From assembly GCA_964412195.1 (NCBI GenBank), contig CAYPNP010000025.1, positions 9,848-73,847 of the forward strand: DNA of 64,000 bases. The letters are read 5' to 3'. The DNA comes from CAYPNP01 sp964412195. GTDB taxonomy: Bacteria; Acidobacteriota; JAAYUB01. Numbering within the stretch: the stretch's first letter is position 1; the number at the start of each line of letters is the position of its first letter. The notes beneath the pieces were generated by a model. That model was not told where the DNA came from. It did no database searches and was given only the letters and a program-made list of their open reading frames with translations. Shown here piece by piece: positions 27,955 to 37,143 of the stretch. The position numbers and the translations under genes are program-made.

Positions 27955-28668
27955 ATGAAAGCAGTCATACTTGCTGGTGGTTTAGGGGAACGCCTCCGCC
28001 CCTTTACGCAGATCATTCCAAAACCCTTATTGCCCTTGGGGGATAAAGCTCTCTTGGAAATCCAGATCGAGCACTTGAGGCAGAATGGATTTGATAGGAT
28101 TTACTTGGCGACGAATTATAAATCCGATTACTTCAAGGCTTATCTTGGAGACGGTCAGAAGTACGGAGTCCAGCTTCACTACAGCGAGGAGTCGAAACCT
28201 CTTGGAACCTGCGGGCCTATCACCCTGTTGAAAGAAGAATTGACCGAGCCATTTCTTTTGGTAAACGGCGATATCTTGACTAATGCGGATTTCCATACCA
28301 TCTTTCAAGAAGCCCTGAAGGAAAATGAGTCCTTCCTGTCCATCGTCACAAAGATCATTCTGACGCCTTTCCGATTCGGCAACGTGATCTCTGACGGCCA
28401 CTACGTGACGGGAATCGAAGAAAAGCCAGACCTCCGATTTGAAATCCTCGCCGGGATCTACATAATGAAACCTGGCATTTTCCAGTTCGTCCCAGACGAC
28501 ACTTATTTCGGAATGGATCAGTTGATCAAGCTCATGCTGAAGAATGGGGCGCGAATTCATAAGCTGATCTTGAAAGATTACTGGATCGATATCGGGCAGG
28601 TGGATGATTATTCCGAGGCGGTCGATTTCTACAACAGGCATTTTAATCATGAAACTACAAAACAGTAA
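27955..28668 (+). CDS. NDP-sugar pyrophosphorylase
   Basis: A 237-residue sugar-1-phosphate nucleotidyltransferase. MKAVILAGGLGERLRPFTQ is the nucleotide-binding loop, PKPLLPLGDK holds the catalytic Lys, and LLVNGDILT carries the metal-binding Asp. It would activate a hexose-1-phosphate as an NDP-sugar. Length fits single-domain guanylyl- or thymidylyltransferases such as those in heptose or legionaminate pathways. The ATG at 27955 follows AAGAGGTTGTAAGAG. It opens the AT-richer block and overlaps the next gene by 20 bases. Confidence 0.88.
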   Translation: MKAVILAGGLGERLRPFTQIIPKPLLPLGDKALLEIQIEHLRQNGFDRIYLATNYKSDYFKAYLGDGQKYGVQLHYSEESKPLGTCGPITLLKEELTEPFLLVNGDILTNADFHTIFQEALKENESFLSIVTKIILTPFRFGNVISDGHYVTGIEEKPDLRFEILAGIYIMKPGIFQFVPDDTYFGMDQLIKLMLKNGARIHKLILKDYWIDIGQVDDYSEAVDFYNRHFNHETTKQ

Positions 28669-29647
28669 AGCTCTTGTCACCGGGGCCGCTGGCTTTATTG
28701 GGAGCCACCTCGTGGAAGCCCTTTACCAACAGGGCGCAAAGGTCCGGGCTTTTGTTAGGTATAATTCCAAGAATGACTGGGGCTGGCTGGAGCATCTCCC
28801 CGCCGATACTCTACGCGAGATTGAGGTGTTTCCTGGGGATCTCCGGGACGCGGGGACTGTCGAGCAGGCAATCCGTGGCATGGATTTCGTTTTTCACTTG
28901 GCTGCTTTAATTGGAATTCCCTATTCCTACATCGCACCGTCTTCGTATGTAGAGACCAATGTAAAGGGTACACTGAATGTGTTGGAGGCTGCCAAAATAG
29001 GACGGGTCGGCCGGCTGATTGTGACATCAACCTCCGAGGTGTATGGTACGGCAAGGTATGTCCCCATTAATGAGCAGCATCCACTTCAACCCCAATCTCC
29101 CTATTCGGCAACCAAGATCGCAGCGGACAGTCTGGCGGAAAGCTATTATCACACTTACGGTCTTCCGGTCATCATCGCCAGGCCTTTCAATACTTATGGG
29201 CCGCGGCAGTCTGCCCGGGCGGTCATCCCCACCATTATCACCCAGCTATTAAGTGGACAGAATCAGCTACTCTTGGGCTCAGTCCACCCGACTCGAGATT
29301 TTAATTATGTCAGCGATACCGCAGCGGGTTTTATTGCGCTCGCCGAATGCGATGATGCAGTGGGGCAGGTCGTCAACATCGGGTCCGGTTCCGAGGCGAC
29401 CGTGCTTTCGATTGCTGAATTGATCATGGCTCAACTTGGTATTACTGCTGACATCAATGTAGACGAGTCCCGTCAACGCCCTGAAAACAGTGAAGTGGAT
29501 CGGCTGCTGTCCGACAACTCTCTATTGTGGAAATTGTGTGGTTGGGAATCCAGGGTCTCACTGGAGGAAGGGATTCGACGAACAATCGCATGGTTTTCTG
29601 ACTCTCAAAATCTCCAGAAATACAAGGCCTCCAATTACAATGTCTGA
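28649..29647 (+). CDS. NAD-dependent 4,6-dehydratase, LegB-like
   Basis: A 332-residue extended short-chain dehydrogenase. GAAGFIGSH is the NAD-binding motif, STSEVYG carries the Ser, and YSATK is the Tyr-Lys catalytic pair. NSKNDWGWLEHLP, IGIPYSYIAPSSYVETN and RPFNTYGPRQSARAVIPTI match LegB, which turns UDP-GlcNAc (or GDP-GlcNAc) into the 4-keto-6-deoxy sugar. The ATG at 28649 lies inside the end of the previous gene; the stop overlaps the next start by eight bases. The next two genes catalyse the following two steps. Confidence 0.88.
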   Translation: MKLQNSKALVTGAAGFIGSHLVEALYQQGAKVRAFVRYNSKNDWGWLEHLPADTLREIEVFPGDLRDAGTVEQAIRGMDFVFHLAALIGIPYSYIAPSSYVETNVKGTLNVLEAAKIGRVGRLIVTSTSEVYGTARYVPINEQHPLQPQSPYSATKIAADSLAESYYHTYGLPVIIARPFNTYGPRQSARAVIPTIITQLLSGQNQLLLGSVHPTRDFNYVSDTAAGFIALAECDDAVGQVVNIGSGSEATVLSIAELIMAQLGITADINVDESRQRPENSEVDRLLSDNSLLWKLCGWESRVSLEEGIRRTIAWFSDSQNLQKYKASNYNV

Positions 29648-30815
29648 AAGCCAATTTCCTCACGGCCGGATACCTCTTTCCGTGCCCGAGATATCCGGCA
29701 ATGAATGGACCTACGTGAAAGAGTGCCTGGATTCGGGATGGGTTTCCTCGGTGGGGAGCTATGTCACCCGGTTCGAGGATTGTCTCAAGAGTTACGTCGG
29801 TACCGATTTTGCCATCGCCACGGTGAACGGGACAGCCGCGATTCACTTGAGCCTGCTCGCTCTGGGAGTCGGCCCGGAAGATGAGGTGATCGTTCCCTCG
29901 CTGACGTTCATCGCCCCGGTGAATTGCATCCGTTACTGCGGCGCATCCCCGGTTTTCATGGATTGTGATCCCGAGACGCTGTGCCTGGATGTCAACAAGG
30001 TGAAAGAATTTCTTCGTTCGGAATGCCGCCGTGGACGATCTGGAGAGGCGATCAATATCGCCACGGGAAAGCGAATCAAAGCCGCCTTACCCGTCCATGT
30101 GTTCGGCCACCCGGCTGATATGACACCGCTCCTGGAACTCGCGAAAGAATTTCATTTTGAAGTGATCGAAGATGCCACCGAGAGCCTGGGGTCGGAGTAC
30201 CGTGGAGCGAAAACTGGCTCCCTGGCCCGCATCGGCTGTTTCTCGTTCAACGGGAACAAGATCATCACCACCGGCGGCGGCGGCATGGTGGTCACCAGCG
30301 ACGAGGCAGCGGCTTACAAGATCCGCCATTTGAGCACCCAGGCGAGAACTCATCCACTCGAATACGACCACGACATGATCGGGTACAACTACCGCTTGAC
30401 CAACATCCAGGCCGCGGTTGGATTGGCGCAGATGGAACGTTTGGACGAGTTCATCGCCATCAAGCGGAACAACGCCGGGACGTATCGACATTTACTCGAA
30501 GGGATCAATTCGGTGGAAATGATGTGGGAACAACCATGGGCCAGGAGTAATTTCTGGTTCTACACGATCAGAATCAAAGGGGGGCAACGACAATCTCTGT
30601 GCAGCAGACTGCAGGCAAAAGGTGTCGAAACGCGTCCCCTGTGGAAGCCGATCCATTCACTCCCGATGTACCAATCCTGCGTTTCATACCGGACGGAGCA
30701 CGTTGATGGAGTCTATCGCGATTGCCTGAATTTGCCGTGCAGCGTCCACCTTCGGCGGGAACAGATTGATTATATAACCGGTTGCATCAAAGAGAGCCTC
30801 GCCCATGAAGAATAA
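29640..30815 (+). CDS. PLP aminotransferase, LegC-like (DegT/DnrJ/EryC1 family)
   Basis: A 391-residue sugar aminotransferase that would add an amino group at C4 of the keto sugar made by the previous enzyme. IPLSVPEISGNEWTYVKECL and SGWVSSVGSYV are typical of LegC. VNGTAAIHLSLLALGV and PSLTFIAPVN line the PLP site, and the Schiff-base Lys is in FSFNGNKIITTGGGG. The ATG at 29640 overlaps legB by eight bases, and the end overlaps the acetyltransferase by 11. Confidence 0.88.
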   Translation: MSESQFPHGRIPLSVPEISGNEWTYVKECLDSGWVSSVGSYVTRFEDCLKSYVGTDFAIATVNGTAAIHLSLLALGVGPEDEVIVPSLTFIAPVNCIRYCGASPVFMDCDPETLCLDVNKVKEFLRSECRRGRSGEAINIATGKRIKAALPVHVFGHPADMTPLLELAKEFHFEVIEDATESLGSEYRGAKTGSLARIGCFSFNGNKIITTGGGGMVVTSDEAAAYKIRHLSTQARTHPLEYDHDMIGYNYRLTNIQAAVGLAQMERLDEFIAIKRNNAGTYRHLLEGINSVEMMWEQPWARSNFWFYTIRIKGGQRQSLCSRLQAKGVETRPLWKPIHSLPMYQSCVSYRTEHVDGVYRDCLNLPCSVHLRREQIDYITGCIKESLAHEE

Positions 30816-31434
30816 GATCGTCATCGTCGGCGGAGGTGGCCACGCGCGGGTCCTGATCGACCTGATCCGGGCTGCCGGTCAGTTCGACATCGTCGGCCTC
30901 ACCGATCCGGACCTGCCGGTCGGGACGGTCGTCTCAGGCGTTCCGGTGTTGGGGGATGACGCCATGCTGACTGATCTGTACGCGCAGGGGGTTCGATACG
31001 GGGCAGTGGGTGTGGGCAGCGTGAAGGACAACTCTCTTCGACAGCGAATTTTCCATCGTCTGGAATCCATTGGATACTCAATTCCCGTACTATGCCATCC
31101 GTCCGCTTGGATCTCCTCAGAGGTGAAACTGGCGCGGGGGGCACAGATCCTGGTTCGGGCAATAGTTGAAACCCATGCATCGGTGGGAGTGAATACTATC
31201 ATCAATACGGCCGTCGTGATCGGGCATGACTGCCAGATCGGCAACCATGTGCATATAGCCTCCGGAACTGTGTTGAGCGGCGGTGTAATCGTTGAAGATG
31301 AAGCCTTTGTCGGTGCAGGATCTGTGATCATCCAACGGATCAAGATCGGGCGGAAGGCGGTGGTAGCCGCCGGTGCTGTCGTCATTCGCGATGTTTCCAG
31401 CCAATCGATAGTCAAAGGCGTCCCAGCTGTTTAG
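30805..31434 (+). CDS. NeuD/PglD-type sugar O/N-acetyltransferase
   Basis: A 209-residue protein. IVIVGGGGHARVLIDLI is the N-terminal Rossmann-like nucleotide-sugar domain. From residue 100 a hexapeptide left-handed beta-helix follows (INTAVVIGHDCQIGNHVHIA, with the catalytic-type His in GHDC). It would acetylate the 4-amino group made by the LegC-like enzyme, giving a UDP-2,4-diacetamido-trideoxyhexose. The ATG at 30805 overlaps the previous gene by 11 bases. Confidence 0.9.
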   Translation: MKNKIVIVGGGGHARVLIDLIRAAGQFDIVGLTDPDLPVGTVVSGVPVLGDDAMLTDLYAQGVRYGAVGVGSVKDNSLRQRIFHRLESIGYSIPVLCHPSAWISSEVKLARGAQILVRAIVETHASVGVNTIINTAVVIGHDCQIGNHVHIASGTVLSGGVIVEDEAFVGAGSVIIQRIKIGRKAVVAAGAVVIRDVSSQSIVKGVPAV

Positions 31435-32752
31435 GAATATCTTTAAATTTAGCGAGCTGAAGAGAAACCTGGCCATCACCAGTGTCTCTAGCATCTTTCG
31501 ATCCGCCTGCATACTGGCCCAGGGATTATTGGTAGCGAGATTTCTGGGCGCCACAGCGTTCGGTTTCTTTTCCATCGCCTCATCCTTCATCTCTTTGGTG
31601 TTTGGCTTTTTCGATTTCAAGATCGCAGAATCCGTCATCAAGTTCATTCCCGAACTGGAACAGAAACAATCCGAAGGGGCGGCGCGGGTCGCCACTTTTT
31701 TTTTCCTGGCTACCGAGGGTATCAAGGGGCTGTTGGCTTTTCTCGTTATTGTCGTGAGTGGTTATTTCATCGCTCGATATTTTTATAAAGAACCAATCCT
31801 TTTCGGCACCATGTCAATTCTGGCGATCGGCAATCTCTTCGCCATGCTCAATCCCACCCTGACCGCCTACTTGAGATTGGGGGGGTGGTTCAAGACAATC
31901 GCTGTTTATGATCTGGTTTATGGGGCGGTTTTTTTTCTTGGGACCACCGCGGTTGTTTACACGACGAGATCCCTGCACAGCCTGGTCTGGGCGTATGCGG
32001 TCGTGGGGGTGATGGGCGGATTAGCGAAAACGATCCTGTGTCTGGCTGTGCTTAGACCCGCAATCAAGCCACGTCAAACCGGGCATATGATCTGGCACTG
32101 GAAATCCTACGGTGTCGATTGGAAGAGGATCTTTCTATTCTCTTTTGATATCAACGTATCCGCCACGTTCCGTTACATCGCCCGAAACCTGGATGTCCTG
32201 GTTTTGGGCAAGCTGGCACCCGTCAGCATGGTGGGATCGTATTCGTTGGCCAGGAAGATCGGGAACCTGTTCGCCTACCTGACAGATCCCGTTCCGATCG
32301 TGATTTACCCTGAAATGACGTGCCGGTGGGCTGAAGGCAAAATCCATCAGGTGATCCGGATCTTTAAGCAGACGACGTACTATTCTGTGTTGGGATGCGT
32401 AGCCTTGTATCTGGTTGTTGCCAGCACGGCAAATTGGTTTGTCCCCCTTCTTTTCGGTTCAGGCTACTCCCGGATTGGCATACTCCTGTGGTTGTTTTTC
32501 CCGGGAGTGCTGTTCACGTCGGGTTTTTTCCTGATCTATCAATTTGTTATGACGATCGGTAGAAGCCGATTGATCCTGTATGGCAGTATCATCAATCTTG
32601 TGGGGATTGTACTCCTCGTACCGATTCTGACAATCCTGTTTCAGGCATCGGGGACGGCGGTTGCAGTTTCAATCGCGACTGTGTCGTCGTATGTCTATGT
32701 AATCGCCCGAATTCGTCCCGTCCTCGCCACCAGAGCGGGCAGTCAACCATAG
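31427..32752 (+). CDS. Polysaccharide flippase (Wzx-like)
   Basis: About 441 residues with 12 to 14 hydrophobic segments of the MATE/flippase type, which moves lipid-linked repeat units across the inner membrane. No ATG, GTG or TTG is in frame before the TTG at 31529. However the protein-like sequence FRNIFKFSELKRNLAI clearly extends upstream, in the position of the usual N-terminal amphipathic stretch. A CTG at 31427, overlapping the upstream TAG, is the best candidate for a coupled start. If the TTG is used, the first helix is cut short. Confidence 0.8.
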   Translation: MFRNIFKFSELKRNLAITSVSSIFRSACILAQGLLVARFLGATAFGFFSIASSFISLVFGFFDFKIAESVIKFIPELEQKQSEGAARVATFFFLATEGIKGLLAFLVIVVSGYFIARYFYKEPILFGTMSILAIGNLFAMLNPTLTAYLRLGGWFKTIAVYDLVYGAVFFLGTTAVVYTTRSLHSLVWAYAVVGVMGGLAKTILCLAVLRPAIKPRQTGHMIWHWKSYGVDWKRIFLFSFDINVSATFRYIARNLDVLVLGKLAPVSMVGSYSLARKIGNLFAYLTDPVPIVIYPEMTCRWAEGKIHQVIRIFKQTTYYSVLGCVALYLVVASTANWFVPLLFGSGYSRIGILLWLFFPGVLFTSGFFLIYQFVMTIGRSRLILYGSIINLVGIVLLVPILTILFQASGTAVAVSIATVSSYVYVIARIRPVLATRAGSQP

Positions 32753-32759
32753 CCGGATT

Positions 32760-33995
32760 ATGGCAAACGAACGAAAGAATATCAAACTCGTCTACTTGTC
32801 ACCCAGGGATCTCCTGAAGGCTCGGTCCGATCCTATCCACATCATGGCATCCTGCAAGGCGTTTGCGAAAGCTGGATTGGATGTGGAATTAGTAGCACCG
32901 TACTACTCCAGGCCGGAGAATATTCCGGAGGACCGAATCAATTCATTGTATGAAGTAACCTCGGATTCACGGTTCCAGGTCACTCATCTCCCGACCAAAC
33001 TGGTGGATGATTCGAGTCCAATGATTGTGCGACTTCAGAAGCTCTTGCATTTTAGCTGGTATTTTTTCCGGCTACTTGTTGTCAGGAGGGAGCACGCCCG
33101 GTTCGAACGGTTGATCTTTTACTCAAAATGCCTGATCTCGTCACTTCCCATGCTGATGATGCGGCGATTGATTCGGGGAGAGCGAATCCTGACTGTGTTC
33201 GAGGCCGCATCCTATTCTGGAGGCTATTGGGAGAAGTGGATCCTGAATCGCTTCGACTACATCGTTGCGATCAATCCGGTGCTGAAGGACGACCTGGTCG
33301 ATGTGCTGTCCTTTGATCCCGATAGGATTTTGATACCCCCATTGGGAGGTGTGGATAGTTCCTTCGAGGAAACTTTGAAAAAATCCCGGGAAGAAGCGAG
33401 GCGCATTTTACAACTGCCGGCCAATGATTTCGTTGTGCTATATTCCGGTAAGATCTATTCCGGCACTGATTCGGAGATCACTCTCCTCCTCCAAGCAGCA
33501 CAGTTATCGCCTTTTGCCGAGTTTTTCTTCACGGGTGGGAAGCCGGAAGCGATCCAGTACTTTCGAGATCTGGCGCATTCCATGAACCTTCAAAACGTTC
33601 ATTTTACTGGTTTTTTCGAGTCTTTGGAAAAGCCGCTGCTATTTATGAGAGCCGCCGACGTGCTTGTTAGCTACTATCCGAAATCAGTTCCAACCTTGAG
33701 ATACATGATCCCAAATAAGATCGCCCAATATGCCCGTGCGGAGAGAGTGATCGTTTCGGCTCGATACCCCGCGATCGAATACATGCTCGGAGAGGATGGA
33801 GCAATTTTTGTGGAGCCAGAACGGCCTTCAGAATTGGCCGCTGTTTTAAAACAAATTATAGAGGGACAATATGATACGACTCTCATCTCCCGCAATGCCA
33901 AGATGAAAATGTCCCAGAACTCATATCAGAAGAGAACTGAAGTAATCCTGGAGTTTATACTGGCCAATAGTAAGATATCTCGCAAGTTACTTTAA
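32760..33995 (+). CDS. GT4-type glycosyltransferase
   Basis: A 411-residue GT-B enzyme. The N-terminal domain begins KLVYLSPRDLL, and the C-terminal donor domain has VVLYSGKIYSGT, HFTGFFESLEKPLLFMRAADV and a modified E-x7-E region near EYMLGEDGAIFVEPE. It transfers a sugar from a nucleotide donor inside the cell. It starts seven bases after the flippase stop and is followed by the polymerase. Linkage unknown. Confidence 0.8.
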   Translation: MANERKNIKLVYLSPRDLLKARSDPIHIMASCKAFAKAGLDVELVAPYYSRPENIPEDRINSLYEVTSDSRFQVTHLPTKLVDDSSPMIVRLQKLLHFSWYFFRLLVVRREHARFERLIFYSKCLISSLPMLMMRRLIRGERILTVFEAASYSGGYWEKWILNRFDYIVAINPVLKDDLVDVLSFDPDRILIPPLGGVDSSFEETLKKSREEARRILQLPANDFVVLYSGKIYSGTDSEITLLLQAAQLSPFAEFFFTGGKPEAIQYFRDLAHSMNLQNVHFTGFFESLEKPLLFMRAADVLVSYYPKSVPTLRYMIPNKIAQYARAERVIVSARYPAIEYMLGEDGAIFVEPERPSELAAVLKQIIEGQYDTTLISRNAKMKMSQNSYQKRTEVILEFILANSKISRKLL

Positions 33996-34010
33996 ACTAC
34001 TTAAACTCAT

Positions 34011-35342
34011 ATGATTATTATTGGATACATTCTGCTGGCCTCAATAATTGTACTGTTCTTTGTCTCGCCTCAAAAAGCTTTGCTTTTCAGCTTTTTCTCT
34101 AAGCCGATCATTGATATTTTTTGGTACTCAAAGTCGGAAGGCTATATCTCACCACTCTATATTACCGCTATCACTGTACCGATCCTCGCCCTCCTGCACA
34201 TTCAGAAGTATTCAAAAGGAAAGAACTTCAACACTACTGACAAAATAGTAACTGGATATCTGATCATTCTCTTTTTGTTGACAATTACTAAAGTGATCAA
34301 TACTCCTAATTATACATACAATTCAATAGAAACATTTTCTAGAATTTTATTCACTACGTTGTTCTATTTTATCGGGAAATACTATTTTGCCGGGGTAGAG
34401 AACTCAGATAAATTGAGTAAGGCGATAATGTTCAGCACGATCATTCCGTTTGTGGTTACTATTTTGCAGCTTGGAGAGATGCTCCCGATAGCAGAACCTA
34501 TGTACATGGGAAAAGGAGATGCGTCGGCGTTCTATATCGGCGGAAGGCACCAACTGGAGCGGATATCAGGTGTATATGAGGGTGTTTATGAACTGGCTTT
34601 CATGGGCTTATTTGTTGTCCTGATCATTATCATTTTCAGAATTTCAAAATTCCGATTCCCGGTGTGGTGGTATCCCATGTTTTTTGCCGGAATTTACTTC
34701 CTGTACAATACTTATTCACGATCCGCGTGGGTACTATGCATTTCCAGTCTACTGCTTTTTTTGCTACTAGCGAGACGATTTGCTACAGCAGCTTTACTTA
34801 GTGCAGCGTCTCTCTTATTGTACTTCTTAGTGCCGGTCATACAATATCGCTTTGAAGATGAGTTGGGTTTCTTGCTCGGGGAATCAAGCTTGGGCAAGGT
34901 TGGATATGGACGTGGGAATATCTGGCCCATTGTCTGGGATGATTTCTGGAGGCGGGACCTGCTGTCTCAACTTGTTGGTTCGTATGGATATGTGAATCCT
35001 GAGAATCAATTTCTTGGCTTCCTGACCTGGTTCGGTTTCATCGGTTTGATCACGCTGCTGGCTCTATTTATCTTCCTTTCAATCCGGTTACTCCTGCAGA
35101 TAAAAAGAATCCCGAGAGACAATTCAGTTCAATCCAATCTGATTCTCTTATTCATTTCCGTCGTGGTCTGCAGTTACTGGTTTGCAGGACTTGGAAATTT
35201 CTTCGTCGGACAGATCTCCACACAATGGGTGCTTTGGGCATGGACAGGAATCGCCGCCAATAGTGATTTGAAGAGTGTAAAGACACCTCTCCAGACTCCG
35301 ATCCGCATGAGGAACCTTATCTACGCCGCCAAAGGCCCATAG
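34011..35342 (+). CDS. O-antigen polymerase/ligase (Wzy/WaaL-like)
   Basis: A 443-residue polytopic membrane protein with about 11 hydrophobic segments and a large periplasmic loop (about residues 160-200, with GGRHQLERISGVYEG). The motif YNTYSRSAWVL resembles the conserved S-R region of the O-antigen ligase/polymerase superfamily. It probably joins repeat units on the outer face. This is the AT-richest gene in the window. The stop overlaps the next GTG by one base. Confidence 0.78.
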   Translation: MIIIGYILLASIIVLFFVSPQKALLFSFFSKPIIDIFWYSKSEGYISPLYITAITVPILALLHIQKYSKGKNFNTTDKIVTGYLIILFLLTITKVINTPNYTYNSIETFSRILFTTLFYFIGKYYFAGVENSDKLSKAIMFSTIIPFVVTILQLGEMLPIAEPMYMGKGDASAFYIGGRHQLERISGVYEGVYELAFMGLFVVLIIIIFRISKFRFPVWWYPMFFAGIYFLYNTYSRSAWVLCISSLLLFLLLARRFATAALLSAASLLLYFLVPVIQYRFEDELGFLLGESSLGKVGYGRGNIWPIVWDDFWRRDLLSQLVGSYGYVNPENQFLGFLTWFGFIGLITLLALFIFLSIRLLLQIKRIPRDNSVQSNLILLFISVVVCSYWFAGLGNFFVGQISTQWVLWAWTGIAANSDLKSVKTPLQTPIRMRNLIYAAKGP

Positions 35343-36187
35343 TGAGCATTGGATCGATTATTCATATTCCGAAATATGACGGCACGAATGAATGCGCTGA
35401 ACGGATCAGAATTTCATTTCGAAAGGCGTCCCCCTCTGGAGTGCTCTGTGCCCTTGTGCACGGCAGTGTCGCCTGCGGGGACGAAATCCCTTATAGCGAC
35501 TTCGATGGATTGGTTATCCTGAAGGATGAGTCAGTGGATTGTGGTTCAACCAAGGTTCCGGAATCCGCATTGCTTCGGCGGACTGAACGAGAGATGTTTC
35601 GCTATGATCCGCTGCAACATCATGGGTGGTTTCGTCTTCGGGAGTCGGAGTTGGCGCGTTATCCGGAGCACTACCTGCCGAGCGAGGTTCTGAACCACGG
35701 TCGGGTCCTTTGGCCGGAGCAGAAGATCACTCTGAGAGTTCAGTCCTGGATTGACCGTGATAAGATTCGAAATAATTTTGGGTCGCTCTGCGCCAGCGTC
35801 CGGCGCCCGGCGCGATCTGGTATTCACCCGAAGAACATGTATCAACTGAAGGGATTGCTGAGCCAGTTCATGCTGCTGCCGGCCGCATACCTGCAGGTGC
35901 GGGACGGGCAGGCGGTGTTCAAGGAAAAAAGTTTCCAAGTCGCCCGAGTGGACTTTGCTGAAGCTGTTTGGTCAATCATGGACACGGTGTCGGAGATCCG
36001 ACGCCGGTGGATGTATTCCATCGGCTCCTTCCAGAGATGGATGCTGACGAGGCGAGCTCCTTGGCACTATGCCTTCGCCAAGCGATTCAGTCCCGCGATC
36101 CCAAAAACTTTGCAGGCACGCCTGGATTCAGGTTTCTACCAACGGCTGGCTGGACTGGCTGAGAAAATGGAACAACAGCTGGCATGA
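35342..36187 (+). CDS. Nucleotidyltransferase-domain protein
   Basis: A 281-residue protein. LVHGSVACGDEIPYSDFDGLVI (residues about 37-58) is the G-S-x-A-x-G...S-D-x-D motif of the pol-beta/minimal nucleotidyltransferase fold, which would bind nucleotide and metal. The rest is helical. The target may be a sugar or a lipid-linked intermediate, but no role is known. It starts with GTG overlapping the polymerase stop, and overlaps the next similar gene by four bases (ATGA). The two adjacent genes could work as a pair. Confidence 0.6.
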   Translation: MSIGSIIHIPKYDGTNECAERIRISFRKASPSGVLCALVHGSVACGDEIPYSDFDGLVILKDESVDCGSTKVPESALLRRTEREMFRYDPLQHHGWFRLRESELARYPEHYLPSEVLNHGRVLWPEQKITLRVQSWIDRDKIRNNFGSLCASVRRPARSGIHPKNMYQLKGLLSQFMLLPAAYLQVRDGQAVFKEKSFQVARVDFAEAVWSIMDTVSEIRRRWMYSIGSFQRWMLTRRAPWHYAFAKRFSPAIPKTLQARLDSGFYQRLAGLAEKMEQQLA

Positions 36188-37143
36188 CCCCGCGATTGAT
36201 TGACTTGCCACGTCGTTTTACCCCCGACCAGTACCGCCGGGCCATCGAGAGAATGGTCCGGTCATTAGAGAAGATCGAAGGTGTAATTTCTGTCTATCAG
36301 GTCGGTTCAATCAGTGCGCCGGGCATCTCGGACATCGACCTGCTGGTCGTGTTTAGGGAGGGGAGCACCTATCAGGCAGATGTGAGGAAGTCTCTTTCAC
36401 CCGATAATCGGTATCTGTTCGCCCACGATCTCTACGGCCTAAGCGAAGCTCACAAATCCGGCGTCCGGAGATTCTGCTTCTTTTATGAGTTCACGCATCT
36501 CTGGGGCCAGGATATCTTAGCCACGCAGGTGGAAGATCCCCCCGGTGCCAGTCGGGACGAATTGCAGGTCCAAGTCGCCCTGGAATACTTGGCTAAAATG
36601 TACATCATTCAATACATTGAGAGAATCTTGGATGTTGTAAAAGTTAGGGGTTTGCTGCTTCAGGCTAAGGCGCTGATGAAGGATCTTAAGTACCTTGGAG
36701 TAGACTCTGGGAAAATTGTCGAACTACTAATGATGGTCATGGAGTGGCGTTCTGGCTGGTTCGATCATGAAATAGACCGACCGAAGCTCTGTAGCTGGAT
36801 CCATGAATTCCGGTTGGAGTATGATCGGTTCGTGAAAGAGATGTTCAAGGTTCGGCAGTTGTTCCTATCCGGAGGAAAACGACGGATAGCTCGAAATATT
36901 ACTGTCCGATCTGGGGTCGCGTTCGTTGCAGAACATCACGGCTGGATTCTACCGCGGCTATTTAATGGTCATGGGATGTACATCAAAATGCAACATCGAG
37001 TCAACAGCTTCGAGTTCCAATTCCCTGCTTGGATATCCGACATCCCGTCTGAAATTCTTGAAGCGGACAGGTTCTATAGGGATATGAGGGAAGTCCACAA
37101 GGCGCGATTTCCCCATTTCATGGCCCTGACTACAAGCCTTTGA
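36184..37143 (+). CDS. Second nucleotidyltransferase-domain protein
   Basis: A 319-residue protein with YQVGSISAPGISDIDLLVVF near residue 40, again the G-S...S-D-x-D nucleotidyltransferase motif. It differs from its neighbour elsewhere: a helical middle (IIQYIERILDVVKVRG) and a basic C-terminal part. No membrane segments. It shares its first bases with the previous stop and its last base with the next start, so it is translated in the same chain. Function unknown. Confidence 0.6.
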   Translation: MTPRLIDLPRRFTPDQYRRAIERMVRSLEKIEGVISVYQVGSISAPGISDIDLLVVFREGSTYQADVRKSLSPDNRYLFAHDLYGLSEAHKSGVRRFCFFYEFTHLWGQDILATQVEDPPGASRDELQVQVALEYLAKMYIIQYIERILDVVKVRGLLLQAKALMKDLKYLGVDSGKIVELLMMVMEWRSGWFDHEIDRPKLCSWIHEFRLEYDRFVKEMFKVRQLFLSGGKRRIARNITVRSGVAFVAEHHGWILPRLFNGHGMYIKMQHRVNSFEFQFPAWISDIPSEILEADRFYRDMREVHKARFPHFMALTTSL

